From: Oscarella lobularis
Taxonomy: Eukaryota; Porifera; Homoscleromorpha; Homosclerophorida; Oscarellidae
DNA: 64,000 nt
Assembly: GCF_947507565.1 (NCBI RefSeq)
Contig: NC_089184.1
Location: 2,294,001 to 2,358,000 of the forward strand
Direction: 5' to 3'
The notes under the pieces are model-generated. The model made no database searches. It had not been told where the DNA came from and worked only from the letters and a program-made list of their open reading frames with translations. Within the stretch, counting starts at the first letter, position 1. The number at the start of each line of letters is the position of its first letter. Positions 44,371 to 55,531 of the stretch are shown piece by piece. A program made the translations under genes and the position numbers.

Positions 44371-47300
44371 ATGGATCGCTCAGTCACAGAGTGCGAATTG
44401 GGCAAGAAAAGACCGTACTCGACTCGACTTCGCTGTCGAGCAGCCGAGAGCGACTGCTTCGGGAACGTACGCGTCTATTCGGGTCGTGCCTGCCGTGAAC
44501 GAGGCTATCGCGATGATGTGAGCCTTTGTGCCACGCATTCTCGCTTGCTGCGTGACGAATACCATCGCTGCGCGCTAACGTTTGATTCGATTTCGTGCTC
44601 CGGCACTCTCGAATCGTGTCCGGAGCGAATCTTTGCTGCTCTCGAAGAAATAACCGGAGTGCCATCGGCGTACCTGTGCCGGTTCCACCGGAAAGGCGTG
44701 GATTCGATGGATGCTGTTGTGAGCCACCCTCTGTACCGTCCTCCACCTAAGCGCGCTACAGCGGCGATTCAGCCAGTGCACAGGGTTTGTTTCCGTGAGT
44801 GCATGTTATTTTATATCACATTTTTGGTACTACAGCACGACGAAGGCGGTAAAAACGATGCTCAAACTACGGAGTTGACACGAGTGAAGGAAGAGCTGGA
44901 TACCTGTCATCGCCGAATAGTTGAACTCGAAGAAGAAAACCGTGTCTTGCGAGAAAAATTGCAAGCTACAGAAAACAAACAGGGTAATAGATGGATTAGG
45001 CAGACTTTCCTAAAAGCAAAAATTTTTTTGCAGATTTTGGGAAGCTTGTCAAATCATTTTAGCAGGCGCTATATAGGCATCATTTTTCTGATCGTGGCTC
45101 GCGCCTATACGATGCCAACGACATGGAATCATTCTGTGCTGTCAATGCACCCGGCTTATTCGAAATATTGCTAAACGTCATAACGAGTGACTACTCCGCA
45201 GCCCTCGACGACGACGATCGATTTCCGCTTCGCCGACAGCGAGTGGTTGCCGAGCTTTATCGCCTTGCCTACCTCAACAATCAAGTGACTCATAAAAATA
45301 CCCTAAAATGTTCCACGGTGAAACTAACGTAATTTAGAAAATGACTACATTCGTGAACGACGTTGGACTACACCTTGCGCTATCGGGGTGTTCAAAAGCG
45401 GCTTTGGAATGCGGAAGAGCGATCGGCATATGTTGCCATCCGAAGACCATTCGGCGATTTCGTACGGATCTCGCAAAAACCAGCAAACGTCTCACCGGTC
45501 CGGCCATCGATAGCGCTCTGCAGAAAAAAAGCCTGCTACTTCTCATTACCGACGACTTTCACTCTGTTCACACTATACAGCGACCGACGTCTGCCGAAAC
45601 CTCTGTTGCAATTCACATGGCAACTTCCATATGTGATATTCACCAGTCCATCCCAGCGATTTCGCGTTCAGAAAATTCCATTCACTATCAAGCATCGAGC
45701 AATGACTGCACAGGAGCGATTAATACAGGAATGCTTATTGATCACTTTAGCACGTTCATGTCGAGGCACAGCTGTAGCTCTTTTCTGTCTTCATTACCTT
45801 CAACCTATTGCTCGTTAAATGTCACGAATTTTCACACAACGTTGCTTGCCCTAAGGTAAACAAAATTTACCTCCACATTGTATTGTGTCTAGTCCGATTG
45901 TAGATGTTACACGGCTCCAACAATACGAGAAATTGACACGCTACGCAGCAGTTACCTAATAGAAGAAAAACAACAGGTTAGACTTCAAGTGATACCTGGC
46001 AACATACAGACTAGTAACACAGCTTCCTTGTTAAGACGCTTAAATCAGCCGATGATTACTACGAAGTCATAACCACTTCGTTGAAAATTCAACCAATTCT
46101 AAGAAGGCAAATTTTGAAACATATTTGCAACAATCAAAATTCACGCTAAATTATGGCCTTTAGATATCTCGAATTGAACGTTGTTCCGTCACTTGGCGAC
46201 TATCCGACGTTTTTTTACCAAAAAAAGTTGATAGCTGAAGTACGGCAGAAATAAGCTATAGTCTGAACGCCTAGTTAGTGTATCTGCTTAGAATGTCAGC
46301 GAGCGCGATTGGATGGAGACTTCACTTCCAATTTTGGGGCCGTTTCATATCTTCCTGAATGCCATAGAAAATTTATTCAGCTTTTTTCGCCACATTTTAC
46401 AAGGTACCTGACATACTCTGGATTACTAACAGAAACTCTTAATTGTGTCTCAGAACTTTACCGTCATCTCTTTGGGCAGCGAAAAGTGCTCCCAATAAAG
46501 CCTCAGCCTGAAAGGATGAACACGATCTTAGCAGCAGTCATGGGAGGATGGCTTATTATTCGCGAAGAAGTAACAGCACTCTTTGGAGTCTGCAAAAAGG
46601 TACAGTTTATAAAAACGTCATTTTAAGCAAGTCGTTATTTTGTCAATTTTGCTCCACAGGTAGAATATGTTCACCTGCGCTACTTCCTAGACGAGCTCGC
46701 TCCACTGATTTTCTATTTTTATTCCGTCATACATCGCGGCAGCCAGTATGACCTGTGGAAGGAATCAATGAATCGGCTGGCAATAATGTTTATCGTACAG
46801 CAGCGGAGAAACTATAACAAGGCCATGCTTTCCACAATAAGCGACAATCTCCACCACGAAATAGTCATACCATCGTGGAAAGACACAATTTCCAGGTACC
46901 TGAATGTCTTCAGCGAAAAAAAAGTTAAAGTCTTTCATTCCCTGCTGCGAAGCCAATGTCCATCCTGGTCGACAGCTGAGCAAATAAATGAATTTGCGCA
47001 CGTCCTCAACGCTAAGAAGTTTCAAGGCGACTTCGCATTGAATTTTCTTCAAAACCCTTCTATGAAAAAGTACAATCAGAACATATCTGTTTTGGCCGGC
47101 AAAACAGCTGAATATCTACTTTCAAAATTTACTGCAATATACCGAGCTGAAGATGCTAGCAGCCGAGCAGCCATGCCTATAAAAGGAAAGAGAGCTCAAT
47201 TCTATTTAAGCAGGTTCAATGCTACAGTTGATCAAAGATCCATGCCGCTCGGGTTCTCCACCAAAAGGCCGCCAGACGAGGACATTCTTTGTGACTCTGA

Positions 47301-47679
47301 AACGTGCAATTCAGGATCTACAGAAGCTGTTGTTTTGAATTGCGGTCATTTATTCCATAATGAATGTTTGGGCGTTTCTGGCTGTCAAGTATGTGAACCA
47401 TTCTTAACAGAAACTATCGACGACCTCGCCAAAAGATTTTCAGCTAGCCTAACAGCTGCTCAGGCCGAGACTCAGCAGGCTCAACAAGAAGACCCTAGCG
47501 ACCAAGAGAGCGACCAGAACGCCGAGTTAGATGTCTCTGATGATTACTACGCAACTGACGAATTTATTGCCGGCATCAAAAGTCAAATCGCAGCACTGCC
47601 ACCAAAATCAACCCAGCCTCTGTTTTTATCAGCCAGCCACAGAAAAACTGTAACTCTAATTGAACATAATTATGCATAA
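44371..47679 (+). CDS. Large transposase-like protein with coiled coil and RING-like finger
   Basis: From ATG 44371 a Cys-rich start (CELGKKRPYSTRLRCRAAESDC...CATHSRLLRDEYHRC) is followed by a coiled coil (about 44840-44980, DTCHRRIVELEEENRVLREKL). Further exons include ESFCAVNAPGLFEILL (45123), a block around LLLLITDDFHSVHTI (45540) and LYRHLFGQRKVLPIKPQPERM (46450). A long last exon from 46662 reads RRNYNKAMLSTISDN, EKKVKVFHSLLRSQ, then a RING-like finger LNCGHLFHNECLGVSGCQVC and an acidic end. Introns are near 44797-44835, 44983-45035, 45287-45333 and 46601-46661. An in-frame TAG at 45061 and a gap at 45860-46300 suggest partial decay. Similar unnamed proteins are abundant in sponges and cnidarians; a transposase role is inference. 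Confidence 0.55.
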
Positions 47680-49142
47680 AACATTTCCTAATCAAACCAA
47701 GAACCAGTAGCCTTTATCTTCATGCACGCGTAAGCAATTTCAGTGTATATCTTTGAGCTAATGAGATAACCAAAGCAAACTTCCCTCATGTTCTGTTCCA
47801 TTTGATTTACCGTAAATTGGGAGACGTCTTAGAGCCAATAAGGCTGTCGATAGGTTACTGTAGTTGTGTACACGCTGTTCCAACCAAAAAACGCACACGA
47901 AATGCGCGTTCACTGTCCAAAACGACACCAACTCCAAAGCTTACCTTCTTGGGCTTTATATTCACTCTGCGACTTATTGAGCAGGAGAAAACGAAAATTC
48001 CGCTGGCGTAACGAAAAGGAATCCTGCCCAGTCTCAGAAAAACACGCCGAAAGCCCAAGAATCCTCCTAGCAACCTGCACATGCGCAGTGGTTTGTCCCT
48101 CCTGCTCACTGCCAATGGATCGCACAAGCCAGAGCAAGTTCCTCGAAGCTATTTCGCTTTTGAACTCTGTAGCTGGCGACGTACAGTTAGCCGGTAGGTC
48201 TCATGCCGGTTTTGTTGGTGTTTTGATGCCGATCAACTGTGTAAAGGTTCCTCCGGGTCAGGATCGGCTTCTCTTCGTCGTCAAGTTTTTGGATCAAGCG
48301 AAAGCGCAAGGGTCGCGCTCGGAAACGGCGACGAAAAAAGTCAGTTTAAGTGCAAATGGTCTATTCCGTACCCTAACGGTACCGTATATCCCTCCACACG
48401 GTCTTCTTCGTTGCTGTATCACAAAATCGCCCCTCTTTCTCTCGGTAAAGTAAAAACAGGAGGAAAGTCTCTGATTTGCTCCAAGCGTCTCATCATTTGA
48501 AGATTTTCTATCTTCGAGCGGTTTTGACTGAATGTCTCTATTCTCGATTTCGGCCGTTATCACTTCGGTCAGACTGACGTGACCACTAATGATTCTAAAG
48601 CGGCGGGAGATTTGCCATTTCTCGGCCAAACAACTCCATCATTCCTTCAATAGATTCATTTTGGCGTCCATGAAAGAGAAATAGTACGGGTATTAGAGCA
48701 AGTGCGTTAGCAGCCTTAGCTAATACAATCTAACTCTGGAAGAGCCGGAAGAGTATTTCAATAGTGAAACAAGTAAATAGAACACGTAAAAAGTTCCTTT
48801 TAGGCTGTCTCGCAACGAGAAGAGGTGAAACAAACGCGTCCCTAGTCTAGTTCACACAAATACAAATTATGCCTATTCTGCAGAAAAATCAGCGCGCTAG
48901 TGACCACATCATTCCTAGCAACCTACAGCTATATATTCAAAGTAAACAGTAATCATCTGCATTCTGCAAAAATACTCTCTGGACTTCTCATCTCAAACAT
49001 GCAGTACCAGAGTGTGCGCAACCAGCTTGCATGCATAGCGATCGATCTTCTACGATGTAGCGGCGGCCGTAATCATCAGTTCAAAGACGTCCCTCCATCA
49101 TTTTAGCTGTGAGCATTGCTCCACATCACTCATCTTCCTGTT
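47680..49142. other. Spacer with one weak open frame
   Basis: A 195-codon plus frame (47866-48453) has a plausible middle part (RTSQSKFLEAISLLNSVAGD...LMPINCVKVPPGQDRLLFVVKFLD) but no recognised domain. Its start is unclear. The remainder shows nothing. Confidence 0.35.
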
Positions 49143-49620
49143 TCATCTTGAAAATAATATCCGGAAGCATGCAGAAAACGTCAGAATTGATACTGTAATG
49201 CACACAATCGTAAGCATAATTTGCCTCTGAAATCTCTTCGCACTTATTGTCGCAGTTCTTTTCACGCCCAAACTTAGAGTGGCGTTCCTTGTTAAAATGG
49301 CTACATCGACTGAATCCACTTCCAGTTCCCGCCTTCCAGGTGTTCTTAGAGCAAACGCGTCTCTTCCGTGAGCTCTTTTCTCTTCTGCCAGGTTCTTTGA
49401 AATTTGCTGGAGCATTTCTAGTAATTTCGAAATTTGGGCGGCTTGGTTGGTCATTTTTGCTTTTAATTTTTCAGCGGTGTACGCAGATAATTGCTCTCTT
49501 TCGCCAGCTTTACGTTCTCTCTCGACAGCTTTGGGATCCCGGCAGCGACTTTCTTTAGCTCGTCGCGTTCGATTTTCAGGCAATCGCGAGTCGATTGCAG
49601 GATCTTATTAAATAAAATGG
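49143..49620 (-). CDS. Coiled-coil protein with C-terminal membrane segment
   Basis: The minus frame gives a charged coiled coil (KAGEREQLSAYTAEKLKAKM, then AAQISKLLEMLQQISKNLAEEKR). A hydrophobic stretch of about 20 residues (IMLTIVCITVSILTFSACF) sits just before the stop, typical of a tail-anchored protein. No ATG opens this frame; in the neighbouring frame, 49610-49475 reads as another coiled coil (CLKIERDELKKVAAGIPKL). A frameshift or an intron therefore probably joins the two. I do not recognise the family. Confidence 0.4.
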
Positions 49621-50882
49621 AGCTGTGTTTGTTTCAGCCAAAAGGGGCAAAATTAGACATACCAATCGTCGCGAGAGAAAGAGGAAATATTAACCCTAAT
49701 TTACTTTGAGCTCGAACGATGTCTGAAATGTTTAATTAATAAACCTGCATTACAACAGAAATTATTATTAACCCCCAATTGGTACCTCATAAATTACCAT
49801 ATGTGGTGGGAACGGTCTTTCGAGAGTCAGTCACAGAGTAGCGCGCATTACCAAAAAAATGTTGTTTTCAGCGTTTTTTTGTATGCGTCGTTTTTATTTA
49901 AGGTGATGGAGAGTATTTATAACGAGTAAATAGGAGAATGAAGCATTTCGGTTTATATTCCGCGGCTTCTTTTGGCCGCATCGACCTTCTTTGCTTTGAA
50001 CGATCGTAGAAGCTCGCCGAGTTCGACGCGCTGACGATCGGCCGCTGAAAAAAGGTAAGTAAACTGTCTTTGAAAGTTGCTAGACTGCCTACTTCGCTCG
50101 TCGCAGGTCCTCGTGCGCCAGGATCGGAGCGGTTCTTCACGTCTTCGGGGTATAGTCTCTAAAAGACCGTCTTCAGAGCTTCGGGTCAAGAATGCGTTGG
50201 CTCGCTTTTGGAGAACGGCCCCCGGCGACTTTTTCGCGCCCTAGCCCGGCGCCAAACTAAAATAAGGATTTATCTATCGCGATCGATGGATGAATCGATC
50301 GATCGATCGATCGATGGTCATCGACTCACCCACAGAGCATTTTTCAGCGCCAAATAAGCGCGCCCGTCTCTCCCGGTTTGATTCGGGCCGGCCGGCCCTT
50401 TTCTTCATTGACGCTGCTGACAGCGTCGCTGTCAGCAGCGTCTTCAGCTTAGCGGGCATCTCATAGCTTTGAAGCATGGCTTGTTTGCACTTCAATTTTT
50501 TTGGTGCTTGCTATCTTACCCCGCTTCGTGACATGCCGCCTCAAAGGCGGCGAGCGTTTGGTTTTCAGCTGCAGCCATCGCGATCGAACGGGTGAACAGT
50601 TATTGGTCTGCGGTTTTTTTCTTTTCTAATTAGTATTGTATCTTTTATTGCTGCATACCTGTCTTGTCTCGGCGCGAAATAGATAGTCCTGTTTGCTTGG
50701 GCAGCGCGTAATCGGTCAGGTGCACTTAGAGATTCACGCGGTTCTTTGAGAAAAGGTGGTAGGAGTGTCCTTCTGGGTGACATACAGTAGTACAGTAGCT
50801 GGGTCGATATTTCTAGAATATTCTTATTCAGAATATAGCGACTGGGTCGAAAAAGCAGCGATTTGAAGGAACTCCGGCGTAT
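49621..50882. other. Spacer with (GATC)n and a perfect hairpin
   Basis: GATCGATC repeats occur at 50278-50316, and a perfect 15-base hairpin at 50410-50442. Short frames on the minus strand (49898-50189) are Arg/Ser-rich and without motif. Confidence 0.4.
50410..50442. repeat. Perfect 15-base inverted repeat with 3-base loop
   Basis: GACGCTGCTGACAGC is followed by GTC and then its exact reverse complement. It can form a strong hairpin in DNA or RNA. No adjacent gene explains it. Confidence 0.9.
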
Positions 50883-51695
50883 GTGAAGAGACAGAAGAAA
50901 GCGCAGAGACAGCTAGAGGAGGAAGAGGCCGAAAGAAAATTCGTTCCGCCTCCTGATGAATGGCAGCCTCTTACGCTGGCACCTCCGGAAGTATATCGTC
51001 TCATCGATTTGGAGCACCTCTTTGCCGTCATAAAGTCTGCTTTCGTCTGCAAGGCGAGCAAGAGCGATCGAATCACATTCGCTGAGGACGAAAGTCAAAG
51101 AAAAGGATGGTCGTATGCTCTTCGAATCTATTGCCTGTCCTGCAGAGCGACCAGTAACTTTCAGTCCTCGAAGAAATGCGAATCGACGGGGAACAGCTTC
51201 GAGGTGAACAGGCGAGCCGCAGTTGCTGGCGCAGTAATGGAATCCAGGTTATTTCCAGGAAGAGACAAAACATTGTTCAGTCTTTGTTCAGTCTTTTTTA
51301 GCCGTCAAGAGCTTGTTAAATTTTCTGCCGTTTTCCTTCGCTCGCTGACAGCTGGGAGTGTCACGTCAGCAAAATAAATTCGGCTCTTACAGGAGTATGT
51401 CCAATAGTTGTGTGAGAATCTAGCTATAATTCTCCTTCAGGTTTTCAGTGAGTCAACAATAGCTGCTCTCTCACACTACCGACGTAAGAAAGAAATAGGC
51501 GACGGAGAAGGAATCGATGACGTACGGGTGTCTATTTACGGTACGTGGTCGAAAAGGGGGCACTCGTCCCACTATGGCCTGCAAGCGGTCATACTACATG
51601 AAGTGGAGGTCATAGTAGACTTCAACGTCTACTCCACCCTCTGTCAACGTTGCTCTCTGATGGAGGCAAAAAAAACTCGATTTTCGCAGCGCTAA
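50883..51695 (+). pseudogene. Mutator-like transposase fragment (metazoan type)
   Basis: The first piece (50883-51240) includes YALRIYCLSCRATSNFQSSKKC and FEVNRRAAVAGAVMES, the usual 'f.vN.r.v.amr..G' block. After a possible intron (acceptor AG at about 51440) a second piece reads VRVSIYGTWSKRGHSSHYGLQAVI, then VIVDFNVYSTLCQRC. The family signature is 'vs.DGtW.kRG..S..Gv..vi...tg.v.d..v.s..C..C'. Here the Asp before GTW is Tyr, so the first catalytic residue is lost. The frame ends at about 51695, just before the gypsy element at 51812. Confidence 0.55.
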
Positions 51696-51811
51696 CGACT
51701 GCTGCGTACGATGACGGTCGCTTTAGGCACATGATCCAGCAAGGTTTCGTTTCTTTATGTCGTCGAGTTCCAACATTTCGGAAAATAGCTCCAATTTTAA
51801 TCTGCCAAACA

Positions 51812-51900
51812 TGTGAATAGGACTAGAGCACGTGACCCTATATGTCTGTTATATGTTCTGTCTTATCGTAAATATACTCACTTGCTAACACACTCACACA
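51812..51900 (+). repeat. 5' LTR (89 bases)
   Basis: Begins TGTGAATAGGACTAGAGC and ends CACTCACACA; followed at once by TGGTGACAGG, which fits a tRNA primer-binding site. Eighty-nine bases is very short for an LTR. Confidence 0.8.
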
Positions 51901-51916
51901 TGGTGACAGGAGTCGG

Positions 51917-53503
51917 ATGAATCCATCGATGAATCCTGAACGTTTCGATTTCCGCAACGGAGCGAAGGAGTGGCCGCAATGGATCAGCCATTTCGAGAGC
52001 TACCGGATCGCCACGCGTCTCGACAACAAAGCTCAGCGCGTGCAGGTTCGCACCCTCCTCTTCCACATGGGGAAGCGTGCAGAGGAGCTCTTTCGCTTGT
52101 TCAACCTCGACGCCGACGAACAAGACTCGTACAACATCGTTCGAGATCGCTTCGACGCCCACTTCGTCCGTCGACGAAACGTTATCTACGAACGCGCGCG
52201 TTTCAACCAACGCGTGCAGAAAGACGGTGAATCGGCTGAAGATTTCATCGCCGCGCTATACACTCTCTCGGAGTACTGCGCGTTCCGCGACTTTCGCGAC
52301 GAAATGATCCGCGATCGCATCGTCATCGGTCATCGCGATCATGAGCTTTTGAAGAAGCTGCAGCTGCGGCCCGACCTTACGCTCGACGACGCTATCACGC
52401 TTGTTCGCCAGCACGAAGAAGTCGAGCGCCAGCAGACCGTCGTCCGTTCGCAGACGACAGCTCCGCCCCCGGCGCCATCACTCGAGGCGGTTGCCACGCC
52501 GCCGCGCTCCGCTCCGCGCCGTTCTCGTCCGAAACAAGCGCATCAACCCGCTCGTGCTTCTGATCGCAAATCGGACCGAAAACAACAACAGCAGCCGGCG
52601 GCAAAGCCAACCTCGAAAGCGGCTCAATGTGGGTGGTGTGGGAACTCCCCCTCACACCCGCGTGCGAATATTCCCGCGTCGACTGCAGAATGTGCCAAGT
52701 GCCACAAGCAAGGGCACTACGCTCGCGCGTGCCGCAGTACTCAAGCGCAAGCTGTCCGCGAACTTAATCAATCGGCCGACGAACTCACCAAAGCAGTAAC
52801 CGCAGAGTTCGGCGGCGTATTCCTGGGAGAACTCTCGGAAGACAAAACTACGGCACGTGACACCCCGTGGCTTGTTCCTCTACGCATCGGCCCCGTCCCT
52901 GTCGTTTTCAAAATCGATACGGGCGCAGACGTCACGGCAATACCCGAATCGCTATATCGAATGGCGTTTCGCGTGCCGCTTTCCAAATCGTCACCTCCGC
53001 TCTCTTCCGCCTCAGGCCACGCTCTCACAGTCATCGGAAGATTTAACGACGCCCTTCATTGCATCGATCGCACGGGTTCCTATAACGAACCGATCTACGT
53101 CGTCAAGAATTTGCGTACGCCGCTTTTATCGCGCAAAGCTAGCATCGCTTTGTCTCTCGTTCAGCGCCTCGAAGCGCTCGACTCGTCGTTAAACGTCCGC
53201 CAAGAATTTTCGGCTCTCTTCCGCGGTCTCGGGAAGATCCCAGGCGAATACACCATTGCTCTGTACGACGACGCAAAGCCGTTCTCGATATTAGCACCTC
53301 GTCGCGTTCCGATTCCGCTACTTCCGGCAGTCAAAGCGGAGCTCGCCCGTATAGAACGTCTCGGCGTGATCTTCAAGGTGGACGAACCTACCGAATGGTG
53401 CGCCGGGATGGTTCTGATACCGAAACCTCGCTCGTGTCTGCGGCGACTTTTCCCGCCTCAACGCCAGCATCCGTCGCGAACGCCACATGCTTCCGGCCGT
53501 TGA
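51917..53503 (+). pseudogene. Gypsy gag-protease and start of reverse transcriptase
   Basis: From ATG 51917 a capsid-like part (WPQWISHFESYRIATRL, then YERARFNQRVQKDGESAEDFI) is followed by a Pro/Arg/Gln-rich linker. Next come a CCHC zinc knuckle (CAKCHKQGHYARAC, about 52691) and an aspartic protease motif (IDTGADVTAIPE, about 52912). The frame enters the reverse transcriptase at LGVIFKVDEPTEWCAGMVL and loses register near 53430, where the next part continues in another frame with a few residues missing. The domain order is that of Ty3/gypsy elements. Confidence 0.8.
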
Positions 53504-55527
53504 TCACACGCTCGCACAGCTGACGGGCGCTTTGTTCTTCAGCAAGCTCGATGCTAACAGCGGTTTCTGGCAAATTCTCCTCGCACGGGCATCTTCTCTT
53601 CTTACAACATTCATAACGCCTTTCGGTCGCTATTGCTACCATCGATTACCCTTCGGTATATCTTCTGCTCCCGAGTTCTTCCAAAAGCGAATGAATAAAT
53701 GCCTTGCCGGTCTCTCGGGTACCCTATGTCTCATGGATGACATCTTAATATACGGATCGTCGCAAGAGGAACATAATTCTCGTCTTCGCGCCGTACTGAA
53801 CAAGCTGCAAAAGGCGGGGATCACGCTCAATCATGACAAATGTCTCTTCTCCGTTACGTCCATCAAATTCCTGGAACAAATTATTGATCAAACCGGTATC
53901 CGCCCGGACCCATCAAAGATTCAGGCCGTTTCGAAAATGACTTCTCCGCGTAACACCCACGAACTTCGTCGATTTCTGGGGATGATAAACCAGTTCGGCA
54001 AATTCATTCCGCGTCTCGCTGACAAAACGGACACGCTCCGACCTCTTCTCTCCGTGAAGAATAGCTGGCAATGGAACGCCGATCACGAATCTGCCTTCCA
54101 GCAGCTTAAAAGCGACATCGTTTCGCCTAACGTCCTCGCTCACTATTCACGTCAACGGACAACGATCGTCTCCGCCGACGCTTCGTCCTTCGGTCTCGGC
54201 GCAGTTCTCATGCAGAAACAGGACGACAGCGCATATCGTCCCGTAGCTTTCGCTTCAAAGTCGCTTACGTCCGCTCAACAACGCTCTGCGCAAATCGAAA
54301 AGGAAGCTTACGCACTCAGCTTGGCTTGTGATCGCTTTAGTGATTATCTGCTGGGCATGGATTTCCACATCTTCACGGATCACAAACCTCTCGTCCCTTT
54401 GCTGAGCCCTCTCAAACGTCTGGAGGATCTTCTGCCACGTATTCAACGTTTCCGGCTTCGCATCCGCCGTTTCAATTTCACGATTTCTCATTGCCCGGAA
54501 AGGAAATGTACGCTCCGGATACACTGTCGCGCGCTCCATTACAGGACACATCGGAAGAACAAGACGAGCTTGTCGTCAACGCCGACGCGTACCTCGACGC
54601 AGTCATTGACGCGCTACCAATCTCAGACGCTCGTCTTCGCGAAGTTCTCGATGCTCAACTGGCTGATGCCGACTGCCAAGCTATCAAATCGTTTCTCGAC
54701 AACGGTTGGCCTCCGTCCCCCGAGCTTAAAGGGGCACTGTAACGGTTTTTAAACCTATACTACTATTAAAGTTCTTATGTTTTCTAATCGTTTCGCGCCG
54801 GTTTTGCTGGCATTGTGTGCTTCGGCTACGAGAACGAAGCGTTTTAACTCTGTAATGACGGGCGTTCTGTGACGTAACTGGTCCACGCAGCTACCCGGAT
54901 ACAAAAATGATCCGTAGTTTATGTCGAAGGCGTCACCTGCCAAGAAAGTTTGAAAGAAAAAAGTGTAGATCGTAAGGACTGAAACCGTTCTGTACTGACT
55001 TGCATTCGCTAACTAAAAGCGGAAAGGAGATAAAGCCGGAAACGCGCTTTTGTGCGTCATGTATTCGAAGCTGTCTTCCGTGCTTTTCCGCTCATTGTCC
55101 CACTTAATTTATCATGTGCAAAGGTTCGCCCACGTTGTGCAATTACAGGTTTACAGACATACGGACGGAAAGGCACGGAAGACAGCATGAAATGCATGAC
55201 GAACAAAAGCGCGTTTCCGGCTTTATCTCGTTTCCGCTTGTAGTTAGCGAATTCAAGTCATTACCGAACGGTTTCAGTCCTTACGATCTACACTTTTTTC
55301 TTTCAAACTTTCTCGGCAGGTGACGCCTTTGACGTAAACGCCGGTTCATTTTTTGTATCCGGGTAGCTGCGTGGACCAGTTACGTCACAGAACGCCCGTC
55401 ATTACAGAGTTAAAACGCTTCATTCTCGTAGCCGAAGCACACAATGCCAGCAAAACGGGCGCAAAACGATTAGCAAACGTAAGAACTTTAATAGTAGTAT
55501 ATGTTTAACAACCGTTACAGTGCTCCT
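53487..55527 (+). pseudogene. Gypsy reverse transcriptase and RNase H, interrupted
   Basis: The frame at 53487-54729 shows LFFSKLDANSGFWQI (first Asp), FGRYCYHRLPFGISSAPEFF, the catalytic CLMDDILIYG (about 53735), and RRFLGMINQFGKF. RNase H follows with VSADASSFGLGAVLMQ and FTDHKPLV. Another shift near 54510 precedes ALPISDARLREVLDAQLAD. The frame is then cut by the Kolobok-related MITE at 54730. Confidence 0.75.
54730..55527. mobile_element. Kolobok-related MITE, copy 2 (798 bases)
   Basis: Same sequence and orientation as 42096-42894 with few differences, flanked by TTAA at 54726-54729 and 55528-55531. It interrupts the gypsy pol region, and the coding frame resumes directly after the right TTAA. 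High identity to copy 1 means both moved recently relative to their hosts. Confidence 0.9.
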
Positions 55528-55531
55528 TTAA

